DNA of 64,000 nt from Chiridota heheva (Eukaryota > Echinodermata > Holothuroidea > Apodida > Chiridotidae): contig JAIGNY010002249.1 in the NCBI GenBank assembly GCA_020152595.1, positions 935,671 to 999,670 of the forward strand. Direction: 5' to 3'. Of the stretch, positions 53,216-64,000 are shown one piece after another. The number at the start of each line of letters is the position of its first letter. Position 1 is the stretch's first letter. The notes below the pieces were generated by a model. The model did no database searches and had not been told where the DNA came from. It worked only from the letters and a program-made list of their open reading frames with translations. A program made the position numbers and the translations under genes.

Positions 53216-56200
53216 TCCGCAACAAGGTTTAAATAAAGAAGTTATTAGTGTGCAAGTATAACATTTCATGTACGTAGTATAGGGCGAATGACGTTACGCT
53301 CTCTGGTATCAGGAGCTATTAATAGTCCCAGTATAGGCCTATATATAATGATAATAATAGTAATAATGCTTCAGCAATTCAGCGCATTCACATGTGCGCG
53401 GGTTCAATACGTCGTGGCGTTTTCTTCGGGTACTCAAGCTTTCCTGTCACCGGTCGAACTGACACAGTCAATTGCGATCGACGTAACTAGCCATCCTTTT
53501 TCTTCAGTAATATATCTATACAAGCAAATCGATCGTTGCATGTGAACTTGACATTATGGAAAAGGTAATATATTTTGCAACAATTATAGAACAGAAATTC
53601 AAACGTTACTAAGTAGCTCTAAGATGATCTACAGATCTAGGAACTATAACGATTTCCGACCTATTCATTGTCCTCTAAATTTGGATTTTTCTACGACTAT
53701 CTCTATGATCATCTCAATGACTATCGTTTCTGTTAATATTTTCACGATGGTCAATGTTACAACATCGAAAAATCTATTTAATACCCACACCAGGGCCGCT
53801 ATTACGATCAAAACCGCATCAAAATTGTGCTTTAAACACCCAATCATTAAAGAAAATTGGTCAGGTGGTCAAGGTTTGTTCTCCCGATTCCGATTTGCAA
53901 TGTGATTGGTCACTAAATTACGTGGTGGCAGTTCCAAGCTCCGCGACGCGATTCCCGAACTTAGGTGTTTACTGCTCAGAGAAAAAAAAAAGGTAAAATA
54001 AATTGAAAATAGTCACGTGGTGAAATTTGGCGCTTGGATATCAAGCCGATCACAGCTGTAATCCGAGCCCATAAACTCACATGAAAGAAAAGATTTGCGT
54101 GATGATCCATCAAGTCTGTCGCCTGTCGGGTAGGTTTTTAATCATCAGGTTTGTCGGGAAGGAATTAGCAATATCGTTCTGCAGTAAAACTCCGTTTAAT
54201 CACAATTGTTTTTTCGAAAAAGTTGGCTGGGTTGGACAGTCTCTCATTGTTTCTATGCCACATGCATCTTTAATAGGGACAATTTTTAATAAGGTGATCT
54301 TTTTCTGTCTTATTCACATTGTTCACAATTTTATTTTTGCTTCATTGAAACATATTTCATATGAAGACGTCAGTTACATTAGATCACTTCCTATGGAGGC
54401 TGCAGCCATATATGCAGTGTCGTGTCTAAGGGGGCTACGGGGAGGATGTTAATGCTGTAGCCCCCTAAAAAAAAAAAAAAAAAAAAAAAAAAATAATAAA
54501 TAGTCAAAACCATAAATATAATTAAGTGTTAATTAAAATATTAAATGAATTATAGAAAACAGAGATGTCGGCATTTTTATTCGTATTGACTGAATTATTG
54601 TTAATTTTAGACAGAAATTGTTCCAGTTTGAACCAGAATCCTTCAATTTTAAACAAAATACCTTTAATTTTGGACCAAAAATCTTTAATTTAAACCAAAA
54701 TTCTCAAATTTGGGACCAAAATTCTTTAAGTTTGCATTTAAAGACCCGCCCTTTAGTCACACTCGATTCCTATTTTTGCCGATTACGGCTTTTTGTCCAT
54801 ATAGTAAAAAAGGTTTAGGTGACAATCTGACCGGCCCTCGTAAAGTTGAAAAGTCCATTATCCATTTTATCTGTATGTCTTTAAACAGGTAAATATGATT
54901 ACACAACGTTAAGTTACAACACTTTTGGAAAGTAATGACCCTGGATAGTACTATGCTTGCCAGTGGCATATATAGCACGTCCCGTGGTCCACGGTGAATC
55001 TTGAAATGCATGGGGCCGAAAATCTTCAAGACCAAAACCTTTGGGTAAATTTCTCCAGTTTTGGGTCAATTTTTTGGACCAAAAATTATCAAGTTTTGTA
55101 CCAGAGCCATTTCCTGGTTGCATTAAGAAAAATTGCACTAGTATGATTTAAATTTCCATGAAACGTTGCTGCTAACTGCTAAACGTTGCTGAATCTTCAA
55201 ATTTCAGGAAATTTTCTTATTTTCGGGAAAGTTTTCTTTAATTTTTGGAAAATCATTTTTAGAAAATTTGCCTTAATTTCTGGGAAATTTACTTTTACTT
55301 TTTTTTTTTTTTTTTTCGGTGGGGGGCCTTTCCCAATATCATACCCTCTGGTTATGACATCAGGAAATTAGACTTTCAGTCAAGACAATCATAGATTTTG
55401 ATCTGTTGAAATGTCACCAACTCCCAGTTGTCGGACCTTAGTGAAACCCCTGTGACTAGCTTCTCCATTAGCGCGATCCAAACCTATCGTTTTTGAGAAA
55501 AACATGCGTATGCACGGCATAACACCGCCAAATTTCATCAAATTAGGTCAAGTCAAGTAGCCAAAAAGATGGTAAAAGTACGTGACCATGTCGATGACCT
55601 TTTTCATAAATCAACTCGCATAAAAAGTTTTAAACTTTTCAGGAAACGATTACCGGATAGTAGCTTTGTTCTAACTTTAAATTGATCAAACTTCGTCAAA
55701 ATGAGCAACGGAGTAGTAAACAAAAGTGGAGTTCTGGGACACTTTTGCGGTCGTTTTTGTTTCCACTGGTTCTGGGACACTTTTGCGATCGTTTTTGCAT
55801 CGTTTTTGTTTTCACTGGTTCTGGGACACTTTTGCAATCATTTTTTATTTCATTGGTGGACTGGGGCTCTGGCACTTTATAAATTTATGACAGAAAAATG
55901 TTGTCTATATTTTTTAAATTAATTATTCATTTTTTAACAATAAATAAAAGAACCGCAAAACTCTCGTATGAGAAAAGCAGGAGCCACTTTGAAATACAGT
56001 TTCAACCTCTGTTTGTTCCCGCCTTTTTTAGTTCATGTTCCTATAGGAGGACCTATTTACAGATTATATCACTCTCCTAGTCTAGCCTAAGTAAGCTTTG
56101 CCACGTGGGATCAACAGTCCAACATGTCACCATTGACCATCAATTTGTACTTCAGCAGACTCCTTGTGTGCTCTGTTCTCTTTTTTCACCGCTGCTGAGA

Positions 56201-56234
56201 TTTCGCTGCGCGCCGCTGTGCACGAACAACGATT
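53216..56234. other. Non-coding spacer between Polinton relics
   Basis: No gene was recognised. A poly-A tract at 54,468-54,492 follows AGGGGGCTACGGGG ... GTAGCCCCCT, a short inverted pair. At 54,625-54,760 and 55,180-55,290 there are loosely repeated TTTGGACCAAAAAT/TTTTGGGAAA blocks. The 123-codon frame at 54,081-54,452 is hydrophobic but has no family resemblance. Confidence 0.35.
55730..55855. repeat. Three-copy tandem repeat (TTCTGGGACACTTTTGCG)
   Basis: Units of about 36-48 bp containing GTTCTGGGACACTTTTGCGG then TCGTTTTTGTTTCCACTG, with partial deletions in the second and third. Non-coding. Confidence 0.85.
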
Positions 56235-56930
56235 TCTAGTGTTGCATTTTTAATTAATGTTAGTGCCATAATAACATATAGTGATAAAGATGAGTGGGTT
56301 GTGGGGTGAGGGCAGAATAATGTATTCATAGCAGCATTCACAATTGCTCAAGCACGATTAAAATTATATGAAGTGATAGAGGTTCTTAATGAGTGCGTGA
56401 TCTACTATGACACCAACTCTGTGATTTACGTCAAGGGCACAATTGATTCGGAAGATGATGTAAAGTTAAGTGATTTTTAGGTGACCTTACAAACGAATTG
56501 GAGTATTTTGGGGGTTACGCCTATATAAAGGAGTTTGTCAATGGCGGCCCAAAGAATTACTCATTTAAGGTTAAGTTGGATGACGATAGTACATAGGAAA
56601 TGAGCAAAGTTACAGGTATTACCCTAAACCATTATGTGTTCCAATTAGTTAATTTTAATTGTATTAATTTGCAAGTTGATGCCATGATGGCAGGGACCCC
56701 AGACGAAGAATATTCTGTATCTGTAGGATATAATCACAAGATTGGCCGTGAGATTGAAGTTATTTTGAAAGTATTGTTGAAACAATACAAAACATATGTA
56801 TGATAAGCGTAGTATTTATGCAGATTACTCTACATGTTCCTGGGGATATAAGAAATATAAGAAAGGTATTTCTAAAAAGTCTGTGAAACGCACTAAGTGT
56901 CCAGAAATAAAAATTAATATACCTGCACAA
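56235..56930 (+). pseudogene. POLB: Polinton relic B, DNA polymerase B C-terminal fragment
   Basis: Begins abruptly within the palm domain: INVSAIITYSDKDEWVVG and AAFTIAQARLKLYEV align with ASAMVTYADKDEWILGG and AAFTTTQARLKLYDL of relic A. Motif C follows as YYDTNSVIY (56,401-56,429), in which the second catalytic Asp is replaced by Asn, then a stop in place of Leu in LSDF*, and after a frameshift ELEYFGGYAYIKEFVNGGPK and NYSFKVKLDDDS. The C-terminus GYNHKIGREIEVILKV and KTYVYDKRSIY matches the usual Polinton polymerase ending. Two frameshifts and three stops make it non-functional. It supplies the part missing from relic A, with about 60 residues of overlap. Confidence 0.85.
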
Positions 56931-57139
56931 AAACACAATTGTAGTTACTGCTAAAGATCATGCCACTGCTTCCAGTAAAAAAATATTGAAAAGAAAGTCA
57001 CTAAATTGAAAGAACGAATCAGTTTGCTTGGAAGGCCGCTTCACCTAAACGTCAAAAAGGTATAAATTTCGACACACGATCGAATGTTCAACCATTTCAA
57101 TATACTAAGCAATTAGATCCTCCTCATTTCATTTCAGGC

Positions 57140-57477
57140 TCAAGTGCATTGTCGAAGAAAATCATTTTATTGGATATTCCACAATTTAATAATCCTACTT
57201 CAAAAAAGAAACTCTTTGAAGTAGAGCCATTGCAGTGTGACAGTTCTGCGTGTGTATCGTTCTTTCCAGGTAATAAAGCACAGAATAGTGTTCAGAAAGC
57301 TTCTACCCCAGACAGTAACCCTCAGAAGAAGGTGAAAAAGTGTCTACATTTCCCTCCTTTGATCCACAACCTGTTTTATTGAAACCAGTTGTGAAGTCCC
57401 CCAAGAGGTGCTGTTTTACATTTGCGTTACCTAAGAATAAGACAGAAGCAAGTAAGGTTAAGCGTAAGGCAACATAA
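57140..57477 (+). pseudogene. Polinton relic B, short basic ORF of unknown function
   Basis: The frame 57,149-57,382 (KKIILLDIPQFNNP, LFEVEPLQCDSS, DSNPQKKVKKCL) lies in the same direction between polymerase and ATPase. After a frameshift near 57,345, residues such as PKNKTEASKVKRKAT reach a stop at about 57,477, nine bases before the ATPase ATG. It resembles no family I recognise. Position in the compact block suggests a real but diverged Polinton gene. Confidence 0.4.
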
Positions 57478-57486
57478 ACATTCTAA

Positions 57487-58145
57487 ATGGAAGAACTTTT
57501 TGATCGAAAGTTATTGTTGAATGGGAAGTTACAAGCCTCTTGTACCTAGTTTGTTGCTAGCCCCTCTGGTAGTGGTAAAACTGTTTATGTATTGAAAGGT
57601 TTAACGGAAGGTTATTTCAATTCACCTCCAGTTAAGATATATTGGTTTTATGGTATTTGGCAAGAACGACATAGTAATGTTCCTTCCGTACTTGAATTCG
57701 TATTTGTAGAGAGCTTGCCTCCAACAAACCTTTTAGATACTATAGATACAAGTGATCATAATGCTATTGTTATAGATGACCTTATGCCAGAGTTAGATAA
57801 AAAGCAGGGTGATGTTGTAACCAAATTATTCACATGTGAAAGTCATCATGCTAATGTTCCTGCTGTGTTATTAGTGCAAAATGCATATTTTAAAGGTGGA
57901 CGTTATGTTAAGATGAATTCTAATCATATGTCTCCTTTAAAAAACCCGCAGATATGAGTATCATATCTACTTTAGCAAAACAAATGTTCCCAGGTGGTAA
58001 AAAAGGAAGTGATCTGATTGAAATTGATAAGGATGCAACAGATCCACCATTCGGGTATTTATTTATCAGTTTCAAACGGGAACTCAAACAGCTCATAAGC
58101 TTTGGACGAATGTGTTTGATGAGGGACCGCATTACTGTTATTTGA
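57487..58145 (+). pseudogene. ATP: Polinton relic B, genome-packaging ATPase
   Basis: FtsK/HerA-type (A32-like) packaging ATPase that drives DNA into the capsid. The ATG at 57,487 opens MEELFDRKLLLNGKLQ. A single TAG at 57,547-57,549 precedes the Walker A loop ASPSGSGKT (57,556-57,582). Then come IYWFYGIWQERH, the Walker B strand NAIVIDDLMPEL (about 57,760-57,795), and the sensor region FTCESHHANVPAVLLVQNAY, which matches the Polinton pattern 'F-T-x-x-(S/G)HH-x-N-(V/I)-S-(V/I)-x-x-(L/I)-x-QN'. A one-base shift near 57,955 leads to MSIISTLAKQMFPGGKKG and PPFGYLFISFKR. The total of about 219 codons is the normal family size. Confidence 0.88.
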
Positions 58146-58162
58146 TTGTTTAAAGCACCAAA

Positions 58163-58670
58163 ATGACAGACAATATGACAGACCTTAAAAATAAGATGTG
58201 CAATGTAACCAAGTATATGAAAGAGTTATGTTTACTATGTTCCGATGAAATGACTATGTCTGACAGAAAACGTTTAAATCAATGTGTATGTACTGAGTGT
58301 TATAATTGTATAGGTGAAATTTCATTAAATGTCTTATCAGGAAATGTCCCGTTATCAGATAATATAAAAAAAATACATGCGTGTTTATTTCCCTTTAATG
58401 AAAGTACTTAGCAGTTCTAAGATTCCAGTATCAGTGAAGAAGCTTGCATTTGAGAAACATGTGATTAAAAAAAAGTCAACGCGGGGGTGCCAATTTGTAT
58501 CAAAAAGTTATAAAGCCTGTACTTCAGACTGTTGCTCCCGTTGTTGGTATACCCCCGAGCTGTATGAGAAGACACCAAAGCTTGAAATAGGAGGTGTTGG
58601 TAAAGGCTTGGCAAAGATCTTTGGCTTTTCACAACCTGCATGGAAACCTCCACTTAAAAGGAGATAATCG
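58163..58670 (+). pseudogene. Polinton relic B, small Cys-rich/basic gene
   Basis: The first piece (58,163-58,411) has CNVTKYMKELCLLCSDE and CTECYNCIGEISLNVLSGNV then PLSDNIKKI. After a one-base shift the second piece continues SSKIPVSVKKLAFEKHVIKK and KSTRG. The order 'C-x-x-x-I-x-E-(I/C)-x-x-N-(V/L)-L-x-GN-(V/I)-PL' followed by '(K/S)K(I/V)-(P/S)-(V/L)-x-x-(K/R)' is that of a short protein commonly found beside Polinton ATPase or capsid genes. Its function is unknown. One frameshift is present at about 58,385. Confidence 0.55.
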
Positions 58671-58678
58671 TGAGGTAA

Positions 58679-59197
58679 TCTGTATTAATTCCGTTGGCCA
58701 AATACCAAGCTTTAACTAGTAATTTTAGTAAACCTACGGTGGAAACTAAACAGTTGTTTGATATTGAAAAATGGAAAGACATGGGGCAGTACTTTAATGA
58801 ACGCGGAGTTATTATACCTGTAGGAGGTGCATCTGTACGTGGTTCCACGTTAAGCGATATATTAATTCAAGGAGCGTCATCTTTGAAAATATTAACAGCT
58901 CCAGGGTCTAAGGAATTTACAGAAACCCTGGCTGTCACGGGGATACCAATAAGTGTTAGTCCGAAAAGAGAGCTTCGTGATTTAGTTTTAAAACACAGAA
59001 TGAAAGCGCAGACGGGGTTTGAGTTTGATTTAAGTTTAGAACAAGGTGATGAAAGTGACATTTCACTAGAAGATATCAAGGAGTTAGTACCTGATATTTA
59101 CGAAGAAGAAAACGGGGTATCTGGTTTGATTAAGTATTGGGTAAAAATATTGAAAATGGGCTCTTTACCCATATTTAGTATATCCGATTTGTTTTGA
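58679..59197 (+). CDS. Polinton relic B, unrecognised gene (about 170 aa)
   Basis: An open frame from about 58,679 to 59,197 with no ATG near its start (the track-like beginning at 58,694 is TTG), so the true N-terminus is lost or altered. Residues include KPTVETKQLFDIEKWKDMGQ, GVIIPVGGASVRGSTLSDIL, TETLAVTGIPISVSPKRELR and an acidic stretch ESDISLEDIKELVPD. No known domain. It lies between the small gene and the integrase in the same direction, a position where Polintons carry accessory (PX/PY-type) genes. I cannot assign it to either. Confidence 0.5.
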   Translation, partial: SVLIPLAKYQALTSNFSKPTVETKQLFDIEKWKDMGQYFNERGVIIPVGGASVRGSTLSDILIQGASSLKILTAPGSKEFTETLAVTGIPISVSPKRELRDLVLKHRMKAQTGFEFDLSLEQGDESDISLEDIKELVPDIYEEENGVSGLIKYWVKILKMGSLPIFSISDLF

Positions 59198-59296
59198 AAA
59201 TAAATTGTAATTGCGCAAGTTGTGGGGAAGGGAGGGGAAGGGGAGGGTGGGGGGAATATAGATATCACAGATCAGGTAAATTGAAAACAAAAAACA

Positions 59297-60068
59297 AGAA
59301 TTCAGCAAATGGTACAATCTATCAGCACCAGCTGGCTTTTCAGGGCAAGAAATCGCAGAAAAACATCTAAAAGGAAACAACAAGGCAGTGAAAAAATGAC
59401 TGAAACTACAGGAGGTGTACAGTCTTCATAAACCAAAATTAAAAAAGTACCCTTGTTTATATGTTAGAGTATTTGGTGATGGGGAACAATGGCAAAGCAG
59501 ATTTAATGTCAATGCTATTAGTTGCACGAGAAAACAAGGGCTTTAATTATATATTATAAGTCATTGATGTCTTTTCAAAGAAAGGTTCGTTAGAACGGCT
59601 AAACGTAAAACTGGAGTTTATGCTGCCGAAGCATTACATACATTTTTTAACAGAGCTGGGAAAACCCGGTTGAAACTTCAAACAGATAAAGGAACTGAAT
59701 TTTACAATAGTCAAGTTAACAAATTGCGGTTATTTTTCACTGATAGTGACGTTAAGGCAAGTATTGTTGAGCGCTTTAACAAAACTATTACAAATATATT
59801 ATGGAAGTACTTTACATTTAAAGGGAAACCAATTTGCATTGATATTTTAGGCCAAATAGAAGAAGGATATGATAATTGCTATCACACGTCAATAAAAATG
59901 GCACCTGACGATGTGCAAGCCGATAATCAAAAACAAGTATGCCAAAAATTGTATGGACAGATAACAAAAACGAAACCGAAGGAAGTTATTAAAGCTGGTG
60001 ATATGGTTCGCATATTAAAACAACTATCTATATTATATGATTGTGTCCCTTTTTCAAAGTTTAACTAA
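59297..60068 (+). pseudogene. INT: Polinton relic B, retroviral-type integrase (3'-truncated)
   Basis: The N-terminus shows FSKWYNLSAPAGFSGQEIAE then, past a stop, VYSLHKPKLKKYPC. The catalytic core supplies GEQWQSRF and ADLMSMLLVARENKGFNYIL (first Asp), a stop, VIDVFSKKGS, a frameshift near 59,625, then LKLQTDKGTEFYNSQVNK (second Asp) and KASIVERFNKTITNILWKYF (Glu), giving the D,D-35-E triad of the Polinton c-integrase. HTSIKMAPDDV follows, and the SH3-like domain starts KAGDMVRILKQ and stops at 60,068 in a GGAGTG satellite. The SH3 end and chromodomain seen in relic A are missing here. At least two stops and two frameshifts are present. Confidence 0.87.
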
Positions 60069-60079
60069 TTTATTATCCA

Positions 60080-60180
60080 CGGGTGTGTGGAGTGGAGTGG
60101 GTGGGATGGTTTGTGTGGAGTGGAGTGGAGTGGGATGGTTTGTGTGGAGTGGGATGGTTAGGATGGGTCAGGGTTTGGGT
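60080..60180. repeat. GGAGTGGAGTGGGATGGTTTGTGT repeat
   Basis: Irregular tandem GTGGAGTGGGATGGTT units directly at the truncation point of the relic B integrase. Confidence 0.85.
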
Positions 60181-60839
60181 TCTTTTTTCTCCTTCGTATT
60201 TTTTTTCTATTCTTGCATAGAAACATGCACTCATGTGTATACAGATATAGTAAATTTAGTATTGTCAGGTCTATCTGAGCCTAAGGGAGTGCTCTACTCG
60301 TTAAACCATTAAGATTTTTTAGAGCACTTTCTTTCACAACTTTCGCATAAGCTTATTGTTAGTATCATTATCGTATATTATGAATGTTGTAATAAAGCAA
60401 ATGAATAAATGAAATGAAGTAATTTTATCTAGCGGGCCAAGTACCACCCCTCCCCTTCCCCCAATAATGGAGGTTTGACAAAATAGATTTTGAAGAATTA
60501 GATTCCCTACACATCTTTTCTTTATTCCCAAAACAAGATAATTTTCGGGAAAATTTCCTTGAATTACATCAAACTTGCTTCCATTTTCGAGAAATTTCCT
60601 TGAATTTTCGAGAAATTTCATTCATTTTCGGAAAATTGTCTTTACAAGATTCTCGGAAAGCAAAGAGCTCATCGTTAATGGCCAATGCATGGCCGATAAT
60701 CTTGAAAATTTGTACCAAAATCAGGAAATATTTTTGAATAATTAGTGCATAACTAAAGCTTCGTATTATGCAAGTCACAGTTCAGGAGCGGCACTTTTTG
60801 CCTCCATTTTGCGCGTAGATGATAGCACAATTTTTGTTT

Positions 60840-60897
60840 TCTTTTTCCAATTGACTTTGTGAAAATATATATATATTTTTGTAAATATATATATAAA

Positions 60898-60953
<56 letters not shown>

Positions 60954-61032
60954 TATATATGAAATGTTTTATATATATATATATATATAAAACAAATATA
61001 TATATATTTGTATATATATATATATATATATT

Positions 61033-61128
<96 letters not shown>
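60840..61128. repeat. (TA)n microsatellite, compound
   Basis: Long TA tracts (about 60,896-60,950 and 61,036-61,128) separated by imperfect TATATATTT/AAATATATA segments. They create Tyr/Ile open frames of no biological meaning. Confidence 0.98.
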
Positions 61129-61131
<3 letters not shown>

Positions 61132-63650
61132 TTATCTTATATCAGGACCCTTTTGAACACACTAACTGGGGCCGTTGCACCCCCTACCCCATTGAGCAGA
61201 GTGATGCCAAGTTAAGCATTTTGGGCCCCCAGTTTAATCCCTTTTGGTTCCAGCGTGTCCCCAGTTTGGTCCCATTTGGTTCCAACCCACCAGAGGAGAC
61301 CCCTCATGCAACCCTGTCTGCTTTAGTTTTGTTCTTTTTCTTTCGTAAACTGGAATTTATTAGTTTATCCCCAAGCTAAGCTCTCTGAACTGATGAATTT
61401 ATACAATAATGAAAACGTCTCAACAAATTGACAAGACACGTTACAAGAGAGTATAGAGTTTCGTTAATCAGTTAAGTCAGTATACCCCCTCCCCTCTCCC
61501 TTCACACACACACAAAGCAAGTACATTCATGATTCAGCTTTACTGAGTAATTTGGTGTAGAGGAGGGGCATATTATGAGTCAAAAATTTATCAAAAAGTT
61601 CCTTATGTGTATTTCCCCCCCCTCCTCCCACCTAAATTTTTTTTTTTTTTTAAGGCACTGTCTTGTATGTCTGTATGTTACATTGTTTGGTATTTTAGTG
61701 ATTTAGTCATTTGAAACTGTCTTGACCGTTTATTGACAGATAAACTTGTGGCAGTGTCATCTGGCTGCCTGGCAGGCTGGCAACCCTGGTTGCAGTTACA
61801 ATCTCTTGGACAAAACTGTTGAAACAGTTCAGCGTAGCAATGAGCTGGATATTGTGAATAAAGTTGACTATTTCCTTCGTCGATTTTTGACTCCCCACCC
61901 CTCCCCCTTTCCAAAGTTGGAAGTTGTTTGTGGTTAGGCCTATAAGCCATAGGCCGATATCTATATTATTTGAAGAAAAAAAACATAAAAATTGGTCAAC
62001 ATTGAATGGGGGAGGGAGATTATGCAAATGTAAAACAATAGGCATACGCTGATTAAAGATTATAGCATATACGGAACGAAAAACTACTAAACAAAAGTGC
62101 CACAAGTAATTTATCAGTTGTGTGAACAGTTTAGGGACCAGGTAATCCAGAGACTCACAATAATTTTATTAGCAGCAGTCCCCTCCCCCTCTCAATAACG
62201 AAGGTCTGACGAATTGATTTTGAAGAGTAAGATTTCCCATTTTCTTTCTTCTCTTACTTGCAAAGGGATAGTTTTCGAGAAATTTCTTTTTTTTTCTGGA
62301 AATTGTCTTTAATTTACTGGAAATTTTTGTCTTAAAATTTCCAATAATTTTACGAAAATTTGTACCTACTACTTCCCAACCCCTCCCCCTTCACAAATAA
62401 TTTTGGATATAAAAGACTCGTGTTTAGTATTTTCATCATTGGTTTGTTGACAGGTTGCGATAAAACTCCAACCTGGCCGCCAACCGAACCTTTTGATGCG
62501 TTAAATAAAAAGAATATATGCTCATAAAAAGCAGTACACATTTTTACAAAGCGTGTTCCAACGAGTTTTGTCTAAGAATTTTGTCCCAGAAAATAATCGA
62601 ATTTTTAAAAGAAAATTGGTGCTTGTTTTGTAAAAGGAAAATACGAAAAGGGATTATCGGGCAGTCGGTGAGTTTTACAAATACAAACAGTTAAAATAGT
62701 AAAATGTATATACAGTGTATACAGTGTATTTTTCATCATATGGTCTTAAGGAGTGGTAAGATCAGGTTTGTTTCTGCTTGTTATATCATTATATTTATAT
62801 CTATGTTCAAGTTGGATATAACACTTATCTCATCAGTGCTGAAGAGGAGCATTTTAGGGTCGTAACCCCTTCTCGTCCCCTTCCTTGCAATAAAAGTAAT
62901 AATAAAAGTCACAGTACTCACTGGGTGGGTTTGGTGTGTACATTCCAACTATTATTTGATAATGTATCTGTTTGGGACCTACAGAAACAGCTGTCTATGA
63001 TATGTATGATGCAAAACAGTGAGATAATGGAGGAAAAAAGAATGTGTGAAACCAGGGCTATAAGTTATCTTTTAGTTGGCAAACCTATAAACCTGCCACT
63101 TCCTCTAACATATTTGTTTGTTATCATTATCCCACGAAAAATATTTGCTTTTTCATTGAATTATTTTTGCAGTTGAAAGCCAATACTTCTTAGCAGTTTG
63201 AAATTAAAGAATATGGTAAGCATTAAACAACGCATTATCTCTGGAGCTACATATATTTTATTCGTTGTTCAAAGATATTAGCTTTTCTTCTAATTTTTTA
63301 AAATTTTTGAAAAAACAAAAAAGAATATCAACTTCTCAAGTTATGGCTGCTCAGAGTTTGAGGATTTTTGCGATATGTCGTGCATGAACAAGAAGACAAC
63401 TTTATTTTGATGTATTTTCCAATAATGTCAGTCTTTAAATAATATGAAAATCAGGACTTGATGAGGAAGCATTCACAACGTGGGGGCATAACCAAGTCAT
63501 ATACATATGTCCCCCATCCGAATCTGTAGATAGAATAAGTGAACCAAAACAACAAAGTACTGTAAAGTAAAAGTGGCTTTTCATGTTTTGAAAGTAGCGC
63601 TTCTCTTATTGGGACACATGCTTCCCGTAAACAGTACATTGGACTGACAA
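61129..63650. other. Right-end sequence without recognised genes
   Basis: No protein family or RNA gene was recognised. The frame at 61,137-61,379 includes a proline- and tryptophan-containing stretch ([18 protein letters not shown]) that could be a fragment of a retroelement or exon but is unmatched. At 60,540-60,640 and 62,220-62,350 there are similar TTTTCGAGAAATTTC(C/T)TT blocks, also loosely like those at 55,200-55,290, so a degenerate dispersed repeat is likely. Confidence 0.35.
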
Positions 63651-63664
63651 TAGTCACCAGTTTC

Positions 63665-63830
63665 CTACTGTTGGGTCAGTCAGTATTAAGGGGCACTTTA
63701 TTTTGAAAGGGGTACTTTTGTAATGTTTTTGTAAAAAAGTGTGCGCACATTCTACCAGTCCTTGTTGACAGTAATTACTGAATTGAGGGGCACTTTCATT
63801 TTCAAAGGGGCACTTTTATAATTTAACGGA
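63665..63830. repeat. Two-copy direct repeat (GGGGCACTTTATTTTGAAAG type)
   Basis: Copies at about 63,688-63,748 and 63,786-63,836 share AGGGGCACTTT-ATTTT-AAAGGGG(T/C)ACTTTT then AAAAGTGTG. The period is about 97 bp. A (TG)n run and a G-rich tract (63,836-63,905) follow. Confidence 0.75.
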
Positions 63831-64000
63831 AAAGTGTGTGTGTGTGTGTGTGTGTGTGTAAGGGGGTTAGAGGGTGGGGTGGGGTGTGGGGGGGATAGGG
63901 GCCCCTGTTCTCCTGGCTCCTACACCTATAATAAAAATGTCCTTTCGAAGTAGATGTATGACTATGATCCTGAAACGTTTTGTCAACATCAATTGCAGCT

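Noticed and set aside
54081-54452. 123-codon frame with hydrophobic stretches, a possible membrane protein
   Set aside because: No family motif, ends next to a poly-A tract, and hydrophobicity reflects T-rich sequence.
41800-60068. Relics A and B being a single Polinton with an internal inversion
   Set aside because: Both contain the same part of polymerase (including motif C) and of the integrase SH3 start, with sequence differences, so they are two insertions.
60959-61379. Tyr/Ile repeat frames
   Set aside because: Translation of a (TA)n tract. The non-repetitive tail ([11 protein letters not shown]...) was kept only as an unassigned stretch.
62778-63176. 132-codon frame at the right end
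   Set aside because: No recognisable domain, and codon content is close to that of surrounding AT-rich non-coding DNA.

Overview
The window is nuclear DNA of an AT-rich invertebrate animal. The evidence is a spliced host gene of the large lipid transfer protein family with an N-terminal signal-peptide exon, GT-AG introns up to 22 kb, tRNA-derived and LINE repeats, several MITE families, many minisatellites, and three relics of Polinton/Maverick (virus-like) transposons. The protein families and repeats suggest a marine deuterostome or lophotrochozoan, but the species cannot be read from the sequence.

Host gene (minus strand, 37,876 down to beyond base 1). Ten exons of an apolipophorin/vitellogenin-type lipid transfer protein chain together with matching phases: 37,822-37,876 (signal peptide), 15,576-15,730, 14,999-15,223, 12,527-12,664, 10,832-11,021, 8,583-8,841, 7,681-7,846, 5,602-5,781, 1,816-1,977 and 182-326. 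They give 558 codons of uninterrupted LPD_N domain, and the gene runs off the left edge. Its introns are packed with tandem arrays: an 18-bp array at 0.9-1.8 kb, a 17-bp array at 2.8-5.5 kb, a 28-bp array at 8.1 kb, a 20-bp array at 9.4-10.4 kb, a 21-bp array at 11.7-12.5 kb and GATA/GATT at 12.9-13.1 kb.

Intron 1 (15.7-37.8 kb) holds a decayed LINE, a foldback repeat, a fragment of a Polinton gene (18.5-19.7 kb), a second 20-bp array, and a 12.6-kb element bounded by about 30-bp inverted repeats (21,766-34,339). That element carries a two-exon zinc-finger, transposase-like gene on plus (22.2-27.2 kb) and a chromodomain gene with a MADS-like N-terminus on minus (30.5-31.3 kb). Both are frameshifted.

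Upstream of the host gene, 41.8-51.7 kb (minus) is Polinton relic A. In coding order it holds DNA polymerase B, the integrase C-terminus with a chromodomain, two tandem penton-like genes, a basic core protein, two tandem major capsid paralogs, an adenain-like protease with an intact ORF, two short charged ORFs, and two unrecognised genes here called U and V. Polinton relic B (56.2-60.1 kb, plus) holds the polymerase C-terminus, a short basic ORF, the packaging ATPase, two small genes and integrase truncated in its C-terminal domain. A lacks precisely the segment that B contains. Together they imply one ancestral gene order with all genes in the same direction. The 18.5-19.7 kb relic is a diverged copy of gene V.

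The rest (53.3-56.2 kb and 60.1-64.0 kb) is non-coding sequence with simple repeats and short direct repeats.
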